Shown here: positions 47,998 through 58,580 of the stretch, one piece after another | How the letters are laid out: the number at the start of each line of letters is the position of its first letter | Position numbering within the stretch: the stretch's first letter is position 1 | Source: Albifimbria verrucaria | Taxonomy: Eukaryota; Ascomycota; Sordariomycetes; Hypocreales; Stachybotryaceae | Assembly (NCBI GenBank): GCA_020081605.1 | Contig: JAHREC010000009.1 | Span: forward strand, 4,526,001 to 4,590,000 | Length of the DNA: 64,000 bases | Reading direction: 5' to 3' | Position numbers and translations under genes: made by a program | The notes under the pieces: model-generated | Told to the model about the DNA's origin: nothing | Seen by the model: only the letters and a program-made list of their open reading frames with translations | Databases searched by the model: none

Positions 47998-48216
47998 CCT
48001 GCTGGATCCTTCCCAAGGCGAGAACAGTAGGTATTAGTCCTGACTTTCGAGGAAATCTCGTCAGCCATTCTGAGAGCACATTATCTCCCAATACAAGCTA
48101 TTGATAACCGTCTTTCTCAAACCTTACTCTTCAACCTTGAGGTTACATCAAGAATACGCGTATCGGTCCCCATCCTACAGTTGCTCATTTCGCTTATTTT
48201 ATTGTGATTTCACAAG

Positions 48217-49698
48217 ATGCAACGATCTATTGCAAAGGAGAAGGGTACAACCTTAGAGCTCGATAGTCGAAGCACATCGGTGGAAGCATCTTTAGACCCT
48301 CTATTTCATGGTTTAAAAATAGATACTAAGGCCCAGACTGAGACGGAAACATGTATTGAGACCAAGGCGAAATCGGCGATGGAGCACCCTCAAACGTTGC
48401 AAGGCCAAGGTTGTAAATTTGAAAGCCTCCCCGAGATCAGGCGACACATCCTGTCCGTTTCGGATCTAACACAATTAAAGTCCCTGGTGCAGGCCTCTCC
48501 ATCTTACTATCAACAATATGTCTTTGATAAGAAGTATTTGCTTCAAACTTCTTTAAAGCAAACGCTGGGAGACTGCTACTTTGATGCATGTGTAGTCTAT
48601 CTATGTATGACTCAAGAAAGAGATATCCCAAAGCTTTTCCAGCTATATTCAGAGCATACCACGAGTGGTTCCTCAGGGCAGTTCAATACGATATCTGGAG
48701 AACAAGCATCCCATATGGCTTCCTTCTACTGGAACATCGTCCGCCCTCTGGTGGACTATTGCGCTCACGGGGCCCTAGATAATCTTGCCAGAGAAGCACG
48801 GAAGGACCCTCATTATCATACAACTGCAGTTACAAGAACAGAGAAACGGCGAATAACTCGAGCTGCATATCGTTTTTACGTGGTTTGCAACATCCTTGAT
48901 TGTAGCTATCACAGCGAACCATCCTGGGAGCCAGATTTAGACCTGGCCTCGTACTGCCACACATTCATCGAACCATGGGAGGTTGAAGAGGTGTACTCGT
49001 TCTTCCAATTTGCGGCGGATCAGCTCCGCGAAAAAGTCTTAGGAGCCAAATCCTATCTAGTTCAAGCCTATTCACGGTTTAAGCCCAGAAGGGAACCCCT
49101 TCCCCGCTAGGTTGGTTTGAAGATGGTGACGGTAAGTTTTCCCATCTCTAGTCAACTCCCCGCACTCGTGTGCAGTACATAAAGCTAATAGTGAAGAAGG
49201 CGAGACGGAAAATTATGTATTAGGGACACTAATCGTACACAAGCTTGTCCTACTATTCAAGGTGATCTTTGTAGTGACAGATCAAAAGGATCTTGCCAAA
49301 TTTCTGCAGAAGCATCTGTCTCGCCAGGATGCCTTGAAATGGATCTGTTGCAAGGTGCCCTAGGGTGGGACAAAGAAGATGATCGCCGCAGGAATCACCC
49401 GTCTGAAAAGGATCGGTGGTTTTTGGACAAAGTCCCGTGCCCATATCGGGGAGATGAAGATGGGCCACCTCTAGCTTGGACGACTCTGTGGGGAGATAAG
49501 TATAGCAATGTGTTTGGGGGCTATATTGACGAGGAAATGCGGCAATGGGGGTACGTTTTCTGGGATGCAGAGAGGATGCAAGCAGAAAGCAGTTCGGGGG
49601 CGAAGGAAGTTCTGCAAAGACAGTGGTCCTGGAGTTGGAGCGGGCTTTCTCCAGAACGCTATTTCGGACCGTCCCAGGCTTTTTGTAAGATTATATAA
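48217..49698 (+). CDS. F-box protein B, paralogue of A, possibly decaying
   Basis: Tandem paralogue of the gene at 44818. Exon 1 reads MQRSIAKEKGTTLELDSRS, SLDPLFHGLKIDTKAQTE, then the F-box CKFESLPEIRRHILSVSDLTQLKSLVQASPSYY, SFYWNIVRPLVDYCAHGALDNL and RRITRAAYRFYVVCNIL. The intron is 49132-49191 (GTAAGT donor). Exon 2 keeps HKLVLLFKVIFVVTDQKDLAKFL and LAWTTLWGDKYSNVFGGYIDEEMRQWGYVFWD. The F-box lacks two residues of A near its start. Three frame changes are needed: near 49107, at the intron junction, and near 49335. The phases do not close as cleanly as in core genes, so this copy may be decaying. Confidence 0.65.
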
Positions 49699-49826
49699 AG
49701 AACCTATGAGAAGAGAACCCTGTCTGCCTCGCCTTTGACGGCAGAAAAGCGCTTTGCTATAATTCTGGATCACCACATTAGGCGTCTAGGGCTCAGTTCA
49801 ATGCCGAGTGTGTTTTCATATTAGAG

Positions 49827-50123
49827 ATGAAGCTCGTGAAGGTGCTTGTGCGTAATTCTTTGAGCTCGATTGACAATTCCGTTGATTCTTTTTCACGCCA
49901 CTTACTGTACTTGCAATTACCTTACCATGAGTTTGGAATAACATTTTCAGACGAGTGGCTCACCAACTCTGCATTCCGAGTACGCTACTGGACTTACGAT
50001 ACCCTCGCGATGGCTTGTGAAGAGGACGCGAGGGTTCTCGAGGTAGTGCAGCCATGGGTCGAAGCCGCTACAGAGAGGTTCGTAAAACCCCTGGCTGTGG
50101 TACGGAGGATGACGACGTATTGA
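49827..50123 (+). CDS. Short hypothetical reading frame
   Basis: 98 codons with plausible composition (GITFSDEWLTNSAFRVRYW, ACEEDARVLEVVQPWVEAA), just after F-box copy B in the same direction. No domain, and no similarity to A or B that I can see. It may be a fragment of a third element of the array. Confidence 0.3.
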   Translation: MKLVKVLVRNSLSSIDNSVDSFSRHLLYLQLPYHEFGITFSDEWLTNSAFRVRYWTYDTLAMACEEDARVLEVVQPWVEAATERFVKPLAVVRRMTTY

Positions 50124-51749
50124 AATCCCGTCGTTCAAGGTTACGGAGAAGGCGGCCAAGCCAAAAATTTGAGAAGATGGGATTGGATGGTTGACGGTGA
50201 TGCACATATTGAAATAGAAATGCGAAGCCCCTCGACGCGTGGTGGTTTACGCAGCCGATTGCTTGTGCCCTGCTGTGCTTGCCGATCAGCCAGCTGTGGC
50301 TGCACAGCCTCACATTGACAATTTGTGGGACATGAATTTGAGCTCGAGATCAATCGACCTCTCTGCTAACGTAGCATGCGGGCCGTTGTGGCTTTCTCAT
50401 GAATAAGATGCAGATCTCCTTAGCTTGGTCTGTTACGGAATTGAAGCGAAGAGCAGCCAGCAAGTACTCTATACCAGCTAACTTGGTCGCTGCACCCTGT
50501 TGGATGTTGATTGAGTCTGGGTAGAGCAGGCACTGAAGCTACTGTAAAAGAACAGAGAGACAAGTAACGCAAGTTATATGTTTGGTAGTCGTTCAGCTGC
50601 AGGAGGACAAGTTCGTATTTATCTCTGCTTATTGTCCTTGTAGCTTTCCACATGAAAGTAAAATGTCAAGGTTAAATATCAAGGTTAAATGAATTCCACA
50701 GTGTCGATAGAGCCAAGCACGGACGGAGATGTTCACTGGCTCCACATGCCTACAGTACAATACTTTCATTGTTTTCTGTCACAGAGACAGCTGTGCTTGC
50801 AGCGGCTGGAGCAAACGCATGTAGACGTAAGACGTGAAAGCAGGCGGCTTATGCTTGCTGATGGTTGAGGTAATACCATATAAGGCAGCTTGCCTGATGC
50901 AGTCTGCAATACCAGATTGGGTGGCGTCCTTATGAGTAAGGTAAGGTAGGGAGCGATGGTTGGCTGTACAGCAACAGTGATGAAGTGCTGGTGAATCTGC
51001 CAAACAGAGCATCATTCAGCATGTTTCATCCTGAGAGCCATGGAGGATGGCGTACCTAGTAAAAATCCCATGTTGAGAATTTCCAGGGTCACCCCGGCTC
51101 GTGGGAGATGCTGCTTCGGCTTTGCAGTTCTTGTAAACAATCATTTGAGTAGCTGCGAGGTGCCTTCTCAATGGACAGGACGGACACTGCAACAACACCA
51201 TGCAGCACAACACAAGTCGCTCTTATAAACTAGGCTTAAGGTACTTCAACGTCCGTTGGTTCACGATCCGGCACATAATCACATCCCCACAAGTGTTTGC
51301 CCAGGACCCCTGGCCGTCATGATGAATGTTTGTCCAATCGTGGGCAAGGCGTGCCATGCGCAAACATGGGTGGGTGGGCACCTTGCAAGCAAAATCCGGA
51401 CAAGGACCAGTCGACGATGATGGGGGCGAATTCCACTCGAACGACATGACCTCTCGCTGGCACAGAATCGACCCAGCCTACGGAATCAACACCTACCGCC
51501 CGAGTTTGCGAGCACCAAGTCATTTTCCGCTGCCAATTGCTTCCTCACCACCGAAACAAAGACAGACCCCGACAGGCTATCGGCCGGTGCTAAAAGCTGC
51601 CCCCGTTCCTCGCCTTACCAAATCCCGTACGTCACAACCCGCTCCGTTTCACCCACAAATTCCGACGGTCGGTTTTGTCAACAAGACGTGAAACAACTCC
51701 TCCAACTCGCCGAAACACGCTGCCCTTCTCCCGCTCTCCTTCCGTTTGG
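50124..51749. other. Gene-poor intergenic region
   Basis: About 1.6 kb marking the right edge of the accessory stretch. No supported gene; open frames are short and lack splice logic. Promoter of the PX-domain gene lies at the right end. Confidence 0.5.
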
Positions 51750-52590
51750 ATGGCGTCGGCCGTGGATCTCGACAATGCCCCTTACAGCTTGAACGGTGGG
51801 CCATCGCCAGCACCTCTCGCCGCATCGACGCCCAAGACGGCACCGCCAGGCGTCATAGACACCAGCCATCGAGGTCGGCCCAGCAACAGCAGCGACGACG
51901 AGCCCCCGACACGGCCTCGTCGACTCTCTCGTCCAGCTCCATCAGCTCGCCGCCGTACTGGCTCAACTCGTCGTCGTCGCGCAGCCATCGCCGCACCATT
52001 TCCACCATGTCGACCGAGTCCATCCTGCCCGTCGGCGCAATCACCTTGCGCGACAACGACACCAGCGAGCACAACGACCGCAACAGCGCCTGCTGGGCCA
52101 AGAGCGTCGAGATCGCCGACTACACCGTTGTCAACGGCGCCTCCACCAACGTCGGCGCCTTTGTCGTCTGGAACATTAGGGTCGAGACGCTGACCGTGAG
52201 TGGGATGCCATGCGATGGGGGTAGGATGGTCCCCGCCAGAGCAAACACTGACCCCAGCCTTTATTTTTAGGGAGCTTCATGAACATTCGCAAGCGTTATT
52301 CCGAGTTTGACGAGTTTCGTCGCCAGCTCGTGCAGTCGTTCCCAAACTCAGAGGCTGCCATGCCTGCGCTGCCACCGAAGAGCGTCATCTCTAGATTCCG
52401 CCCGCGGTTTCTCGAGAAGCGACGTGCTGGTCTGCAGTATTTTCTCAAGTGGGTTTACGAGCATGCCCGATCCTAACCGTTCGAACTACGAAACAACTAA
52501 TTACTGACTATCTTCCCGTCGTCCAGCTGCATTCTATTGAACCCGGAGTTCTCCGGATCGCCAGTCCTCAAGGACTTCCTATTCGCATAA
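51750..52590 (+). CDS. ypt35: PX-domain protein, Ypt35-like
   Basis: Binds phosphatidylinositol 3-phosphate on endosomes and vacuoles; yeast Ypt35 recruits the lipid-transfer protein Vps13 to them. A disordered N-terminus (NAPYSLNGGPSPAPLAAS) is followed by the PX domain: WAKSVEIADYTVVNG, FVVWNIRVETLT, then FMNIRKRYSEFDEFRRQL (the lipid-binding RRYSEF-type Arg is present), PALPPKSVISRFRPRFLEKRRAGLQYFLNCILLNP. Introns 52196-52270 and 52449-52526. One C is missing near 51908 and one G near 52271. Restored, 229 aa, close to the size of Ypt35 homologues. The rest of the short tail (GSPVLKDFLFA) also fits. Confidence 0.88.
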
Positions 52591-53492
52591 GTGACGGCGA
52601 TTGGCAGCTTCGTAAAAAAGCCGCCATGATATAAAAACAGCCTCGGAAAACCCCTGAATCCGCGGCTGGACAGACCCAAGCAGTGAAAGGCACAGTGTTC
52701 AAAAATAAACCCGTGGGGGCAGCTAGAGGCTTCTGGCGCCGGCATTGGCAGCACCAGCGCCAGCAAACAGCGCCTTGAGCTTGCGTTTTGACATCGAGCC
52801 AGGCGCTTTGGGTCGGTTTCGAGTCGCCCTGGCACAATCCACGTCAGCCTCTCCGCCCGTCGAGGCTGGGCGTCCTTGTCCCGGCCCGTGGCACCAATGA
52901 CATGGCGCGCGCACCTTCGCTCGGCACGAGGATGCCGAAACTGATCTAAGAGCACCGCTCAGCCCTGCTGTGGAATTGAAAGCTCCGCAGTCAGACATGC
53001 AGGCGTTGCATTTTTACGGACCGTCCTATAGCCAGCTGACATGGCTCACTGGCCTGTCGAGCCTGTGGCTTGCTCGGCCGATCTTGTCGAGGCTAGGCAC
53101 AGCACTGCACCGCAACCGTCCATGCCGCTCCTATATATCCAACGTGTGAGACCACCGGAGTGTATTTCGGTGTGTCAACACTACCGTACCTAGCAACCCT
53201 TTTTCTACCTTTTCTTTTCTTTTTAACCTTCTTTTCTTTCCCTCCTCCCTTATTTCTTCGATGGTCGTTCCACCCACCACCACACGAGGTCTGAAGTCAG
53301 TCGCCTGTCATAGGAGGCTCTAAAAATCAGGTTTTGGTACCGGTACACTCCGCGCTAGCACGCCCTCGCCTACCTGCAACAACCTGTTTAGCCAGCCAGC
53401 CCAGCAGACGCACCCCGCTACGAGCCATTTGCCGATCCATCGCCAGCGTCTGTCTGCAAGTACTAATACCTAGCTGAGCCGTTACCACTACC
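52591..53492. other. Intergenic with CT-rich tract
   Basis: About 900 bases. A pyrimidine-rich tract (TTTTCTTTTC, TTCTTTTCTTTCCCTCCTCCC) lies at 53200-53255, some 240 bases before the next start codon, as in strong fungal promoters. A 91-codon minus frame at 52723-52998 is not supported. Confidence 0.5.
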
Positions 53493-55216
53493 ATGGCCAC
53501 GGCCATGTCCGTTGATGGCGTCATCAGCTGCCCTCGCCATGCCAACCCAAGTCCCTGGAATACATGGCGTCCCTAATCCCACCGTCGCAAGAAAAGTTCG
53601 AGCGCATCGCGCAGATCCAGGAAGAACATGAGGTCGAGAACAAGCGCAAGGTCAAGGAAAGGATCAAAACAATGCACGCCCGCCGCTCATCCCAGTCCAC
53701 CTCCAACAGCTCCCACGAAGAACGCCTTAAAGCAGCCCGTGTGATTCAGAAGACTTTCCGCGGCTACCGTGCAAGGAGAGAGATGGATGGCTTTGGCTTA
53801 GACCCGAGCACGCGATGGGTCACTGCTATCAGAGAGGCGCAGTTTCGTGAGTCCACGAGGCCCCGCGCCAGACCGAACCAAGACGAGGCATCGCCGGATG
53901 AGTTGGACCACGACGGAGCGCACTCGTCAAGCGCGCGGCAGAAGTGGAAAAAGGTCAGCATGGTTGCGCGCCGAGCTGGTCACGATGATCTCCTCTCCGA
54001 CCTGTCATCCGACGACGAAGACGACGAAGATGCCTCCCTGAAGAGCGCGCCAAAAGAGCCGAGATGCGACAGAAAGCCTACGCCGAGCGCAAGGATGCAG
54101 CGCGCATGATGGGTTTGCAATACTTTTTGGAAATGGTAGACCTTAAACACCGATACGGAAGCAACCTGCGCATATACCATGAGGAGTGGAAGAAGTCTGA
54201 TACCAAGGAGAACTTCTTCTACTGGCTCGATTACGGCGAGGGAGGAATGTCGACACCGAGGCCTGTCCGCGAGACAGGCTAGACCGTGAGATGGTTCGCT
54301 ATCTGTCGCGTGAAGAGCGCCAATATTATCTGGCAACCGTCGATGCAGACGGCAGGATCTGCTGGGCCAAGAACGGAGCTCGTATCGACACCACCGAAGA
54401 GTACAGAGATAGCATCCACGGCATTGTCCCCTCCGACGACCCTACCCCTCCATATAATCCCGACGCCGTGCCGCCAGAAGATGCGAGCAGTCAAGGCAGC
54501 TCCAGATCCTCCCTCGAATCGATACGTGAGGCGGACCGCGCTGCCAAGTACACCGGGGCTAACCCAGAAGACTCCAAAGGCGTGAAGAAAATCACACATA
54601 TGTCTGCGTCCACCATTTTCAACAAACTACTTCGCAAGTCGGTGAAGAAGAACACTTGGATCTTCGTTGCCGACACGCAATACAGATTATACGTAGGAAT
54701 CAAGAATTCCGGTGCCTTCCAACATTCATCGTTCCTCCAAGGCAGCCGCATCTCCGCTGCCGGCCTCATCAAGATCAAGAACGGCAAGCTTACGTCTTTA
54801 TCTCCCTAAGCGGGCACTATCGCCCTCCCGCGTCCAATTTCCGGGCCTTTGTGCGAAGCCTCAAGGACTCGGGTGTCGATATGAGACGCGTGACCATTTC
54901 CAAGAGCTACACCGTCCTTGTCGGCCTCGAGGCGTACGTTAAGACACGCCGTAAGGGCAAGGACCTAATGGGTAAACTGGTTCACCGGCGGGACAAGCTC
55001 ATCGCACCGGAAGAGGTACGACAGCGGGAAGAAGAGGCCAAGGACAAGAGCGAGAGCGCAGAGAAGGAACGGCAATTCTTGGAGAGGCAGCGAGAAGAGG
55101 AGGCGGAGCGAGAAGAGAATCGCGTGGGTGTCAAGGTAATGCAGAAACTGGGAGTGGTACCAGCTGAACCAAAGGGTCAAAAAGGCGAGGAACCTTTAGG
55201 CCAGGAGGGCAGTTGA
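53493..55216 (+). CDS. IQ calmodulin-binding motif protein
   Basis: Conserved in filamentous fungi with no firm function that I know. The start at 53493 (MATAMSVDGVISCPRHANP) has a good Kozak context, ACCATGG. Order: helical EKFERIAQIQEEHEVENKRKV; one IQ motif AARVIQKTFRGYRARRE (about residues 78-94); an acidic stretch (LSSDDEDDED); and a conserved block YFLEMVDLKHRYGSNLR, WKKSDTKENFFYWLDYGEG. Further on are KKNTWIFVADTQYRLYVGIK, QGSRISAAGLIKIKNGKL, SGHYRPPASNFRAFVRSLKDSG and a charged coiled-coil tail. Four one-base losses (near 53554, 54035, 54247 and 54809) are all in G or C runs. Restored, the single exon closes at exactly 575 aa. Confidence 0.83.
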
Positions 55217-55413
55217 GCCATTGACGCTGTTGCGTCTCATCTAGCCCTACCTTTACGTTTTATATTTATCTCTGATGATGATGAGACGTTTGTCGATTTG
55301 TTTTGCTATGAGCAATGTATACCAAGAATACCCCTAACAAATATCTAATCAAGCGTTTAAGCATTGGCTAAAGCCTATACTTTCACATATCCCTATCTAG
55401 TCTACGTGCTATG

Positions 55414-56248
55414 TTAATTTAAAACTGATGTGAGCTGTCCACAATCTCGGCTTGGGACGATGATAGACGCACGAAACAAAGCATCAGCCCTTCTACGGGA
55501 TGTCTCCTGAATCAGTTGCAAATCAGCAAAGCGCGTCTCGATAGCGACTTTAGCCAACGAGGCGCATGATTTGGTGCGGCGAAGATTCCTGAACATGGGA
55601 TGGAGAATTCTTTCCTGCAAAGCCCCATGTAGTCCGAAGTAGTCCATGCAAAACCTCCACATCTGCGTGTCCTCGGACCATGTATTAACAGGGCATTTAG
55701 GACTAATGTCCTCGACTAGCGACCAAGAGCTTGCATACAAAAAGTTGAGGATTACCTGGTGCTGCAATTCATGTGTTGCAGTGTGTTCGACGCAAGGCTT
55801 CCATCGCGCAACGTCCTCGCGCCAGGTATTGAGGGGCCATCGAACGGCCTGGTGAGCAGCTTGAAGAAGATCTTTATCCGCAGGGACTCGCAATCCGAAC
55901 AGTTGATGAATAAGGCAGTGTTGCTGAATGGCGAATCCGTCCACAAACTCCAGAGCTTGGCGGCTTTGAGCGGAGTAAATCCAACGTACTCGACAGTGGC
56001 GAGGAGATGAGCTTTGTTGGAATATTTACAAAAGAGTGGTTTCTGACGTTGTAGTTTCCATCGACAGCTGGGAATACGTTCCCGTGCTTCGCGTTGCTGG
56101 CGGCTATAAATACGCCCTTGTGGACAAGCCTAGTACCTTCGGTAGTAGGAGGCAAGACCAAGCGCCGGTGCCGAAGGTCGAAGACATCCCGGGGCATGAG
56201 GATATCTTGTTGATTGGTCTCAGCGTAAGACGGTATGGTCAACAACAT
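55414..56248 (-). CDS. Hypothetical protein with GFTxxKAxxLW motif
   Basis: Unknown family. Start chosen at 56248 (MLLTIPSYAETNQQDILMPRD); a longer in-frame start at 56434 adds low-quality sequence. The middle has YVGFTPLKAAKLWSLW. The C-terminal part is Trp-rich and helical (AVRWPLNTWREDVARWKPCVEH, QHQVILNFLYASSWSLVEDI, SEDTQMWRFCMDYFGLHG, FADLQLIQETSRRRADALFRAS). Two one-base losses (near 56018 and 55940) close the frame at 278 aa. A similar GFT-KKATQLWASW fragment occurs on the other strand near 58,330, hinting at a small local family. It lies tail-to-tail with the IQ-motif gene. Confidence 0.55.
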
Positions 56249-57146
56249 GGTTGACGATGGATTGTTGTTGAACAAGAAACTGTTATGCACACGTAGCAAG
56301 CTATGATCAGTAACTTGTGGACAGATCGACACCTGGAAAGAAAAGTGATGAGATGCATGGAGTATTATATACCTATGGACTGAGAAAATCTTGCTGCATA
56401 ACCTTGGTGGATGAATCTGTGGTCTGAAAGCCAAAATACGTACCCTCTTGGCCCTGAGGGTTTTGGGATAATGATAACTTGGCCTTATTCAGGGTAAATG
56501 CATGTTATTGCCTCAAAAGATGGATGAAAGCTGTGCTTTTCGGTGGTCTTAGATATAGGCAGTTATAAGCATTTGCTTGATCTTGAATAACTGTGTAAAT
56601 TCTGATATGCCACTTGTCAGTTATGATCATCAGGCCAAGGGGTAGGGCCGCCTCTTGCTTGTATTAGTACCATATGAAGACGCATGGAAGTAATTCTAGT
56701 GAGGGTTTCTAACTCAATACATTAACTCAGGATACATCCGCAGAATAACATGTTAGAATAGAGTGGTAGTGGTAAAATTGCCATTGTTGTTATTCATGCA
56801 TTGTTCATACAACCAGATTTGATATTTGGATACTCGATTGCGTGGGATAGCAAAACTTTCGCCTGCCTCGGATTTCCATTCAGCCAAAGGGCTTCATGTA
56901 TAAGAAGTTGTGAGAAATATATATTAATTTATTTATTTACTATCATATTATCACGAGTTTATTATGTTTTTAGTCGGTTATTGTTAGGTATTTAGTTAAT
57001 TTTCTATCGAGACGTCTGCGCTAGATATGCGGAATTTCTGCCTTCCCACTGTATTATATCCTGGTTGCACTATGAATATTCACAACCCCTTGTCGGCTTC
57101 GCAGAAGTCCCAGGTATTTATGATCACATAAACCAGCGTACCTACG
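56249..57146. other. AT-rich intergenic region, no gene seen
   Basis: About 900 bases, clearly AT-richer than the core blocks (e.g. TATATATTAATTTATTTATTTACTATC near 56915). Nothing recognised. Confidence 0.5.
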
Positions 57147-57825
57147 TCAAGGTTCCACCGCGGGATATCTCCAGTGGTCTTCTCTTGCAGCTTCCTCTAT
57201 CCTAAGCCGCTCACGCACAGCCATCAATGCCTTTCCCAAGCGATTCTCACTCCAGTGTTTCCGATGGCTTATGGCATGCTTCGCAGTGTATCCAATCCCC
57301 AGACCCGATCTCTAGACGCGGCCTCGCAGAGGAGCCGGTCTCCTGTGCTCAGCAGCTTGCGCCTCAGATGGACATTTTGTCCAAACTTGGCCATGTTACC
57401 GGCCTCGACGACCTGGCTCTTGACTTGATCCCAACTCTCGTTGGTGAAGCCTACAGTGAGTTTTCCTAGGCGCTTCTGCTCCTTTGGGCTGGCCGTGTTC
57501 AGCACCTGAGCCTGGCGGGCGGTGTCATTGAACCGGGCTGCCTTGCAATACATCATGAACTGCTCAGCGCAGTTGAATGTTATCTCGCTGTCTAGTTCAC
57601 CAGAAGGATGCCCTGTAAGCTCGGCACTCTGCTGATGGGACACGGTGAAAGTTGAGGGATACCACTGGCAGAATTCGCCGAATACCGCGTCTGGCATGTA
57701 GAAGAAGAGGGTTCTTCATCTCCATGGCTAGCTTCAGAAGAGCTGCCTTTTACGTTGTCTTTTCTGGTCATTCTAGACATTTTCTGGGGTTTGTTACTAT
57801 TTCTTATAGAAGAGGCCTTCGTCAT
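57147..57825 (-). CDS. NADAR-domain (YbiA-like) protein
   Basis: NADAR proteins act on riboflavin-pathway intermediates or remove ADP-ribose from nucleic-acid bases in bacteria; the fungal role is unknown. Start at 57825 (MTKASSIRNSNK), Ser-rich leader, then the family motifs: LFFYMPDAVFGEFCQWYP, ITFNCAEQFMMYCKAARFND (the Glu in the CAEQ motif matches the family's catalytic Glu), AGNMAKFGQNVHLRRKLLSTGDRLLCEAASRDRVWG, and WSENRLGKALMAVRERL. One G is missing near 57718 and one C near 57294. Restored, 226 aa with TGA at 57149-57147. The loss at 57294 would otherwise delete the GY..WSENRLG end of the domain. No partner gene such as an ADP-ribosyltransferase is seen beside it. Confidence 0.85.
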
Positions 57826-58249
57826 CTCTAGGAGGTGAAGCCTTCAGGTGTAGAGGTCCATAGAAGCCCAAGAAATAAGTCGAAAAAGAGACAAAATGAT
57901 TAAACAAATATTCAATTAAGTAATGTTCAAGCAAAATGGAAACATGAGATTCACTTCTCAGCTCCCTACATCAATATGTGTTGGCCAATAGATATCTACC
58001 TTGTTGTCCGTGTTCCTTTCCACCTTTGCGTCCTGTTAGTGTACTCATAATTTCTCAGGATATCAAGTTTGATAATTGTCTGCAACGGGCAACCTTGCTT
58101 CGCACTACATGCAACTATGAGTCAGACCGAACTTTGAAGATGGCTGTTGGAAGCATTGCTCAGCATCCATTGAACCTAAGGAAATTTGTTGGAAATAACA
58201 GCAGCCTTCGGTCATCACTTTTATAATTACTCACTTGTTTAGCATCCCA

Positions 58250-58455
58250 TCTGAACTTATTCGTTCGTCAATGTGTTTGTCGCCGTTCTAGATCAGCTGG
58301 TCTGTCGTGCAATGCTCGAACACACTGGTTTTACGAGGAAGAAAGCCACCCAACTATGGGCCTCTTGGACAAACTGTCCCTCCGGCTCGGTTCAACTAGA
58401 ATGTGATCCCCACAATGGAGGACTTGTAATAGCTTTTTGTTCGACTTTGTCGTAA
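58250..58455 (+). pseudogene. Fragment similar to the 55414-56248 protein
   Basis: The plus-strand stretch LEHTGFTRKKATQLWASWTNCPSG resembles YVGFTPLKAAKLWSLW in the hypothetical gene at 55414-56248. It is preceded by a CTAG acceptor-like site near 58290 and ends after 60 codons. No complete gene can be built. Probably a relic or a very diverged exon. Confidence 0.35.
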
Positions 58456-58526
58456 AACATATTTAACGATATCACGAGCGAGGGTCATGTTGAATGTGGG
58501 GTTGTATGCAAACTTTAGGTTTAAAT

Positions 58527-58580
58527 GAAGAAGAAGAAGAAGAAGAAGAAGAAGAAGAAGAAGAAGAAGAAGAAGAAGAA
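58527..58580 (+). repeat. (GAA)18 microsatellite
   Basis: Perfect GAA trinucleotide run in an AT-rich intergenic stretch. Such runs are unstable and vary between strains. It lies outside any gene. Confidence 0.9.

Larger units (their letters stand above)
41400..49700 (+). repeat. Diverged segmental duplication, 41.4-46.3 and 46.7-49.7 kb
   Basis: The unit is gene X (minus), spacer, F-box gene (plus). Matching blocks in the same order and orientation: ACAAAATAACCCTTCGCC (41,418) with ACAAATAACCCTTCACC (46,689); TTAGCTGGTTCGGTGAA (41,507) with TTAGCTGGTTTGGTGAA (46,777); GCCTCATCTAAGAGGTGGG (43,980 and 47,403); and AAAATAGACACATCACC with AAAATAGACACACCACG before the F-box genes (44,392 and 47,830). 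The second unit is shorter because most of X and part of the spacer are gone. Divergence of roughly a quarter of positions in the blocks I compared points to an old duplication. Confidence 0.75.

Noticed and set aside
52723..52998. Minus-strand frame of 91 codons ending KRKLKALFAGAGAANAGARSL
   Set aside because: The end looks protein-like, but there is no homology, promoter or splice support, and the upstream part is low quality.
57978..58230. Plus-strand frame of 82 codons before the GFT-LW fragment
   Set aside because: Could be an upstream exon, but no donor/acceptor pair joins it in frame to the fragment at 58.25 kb.
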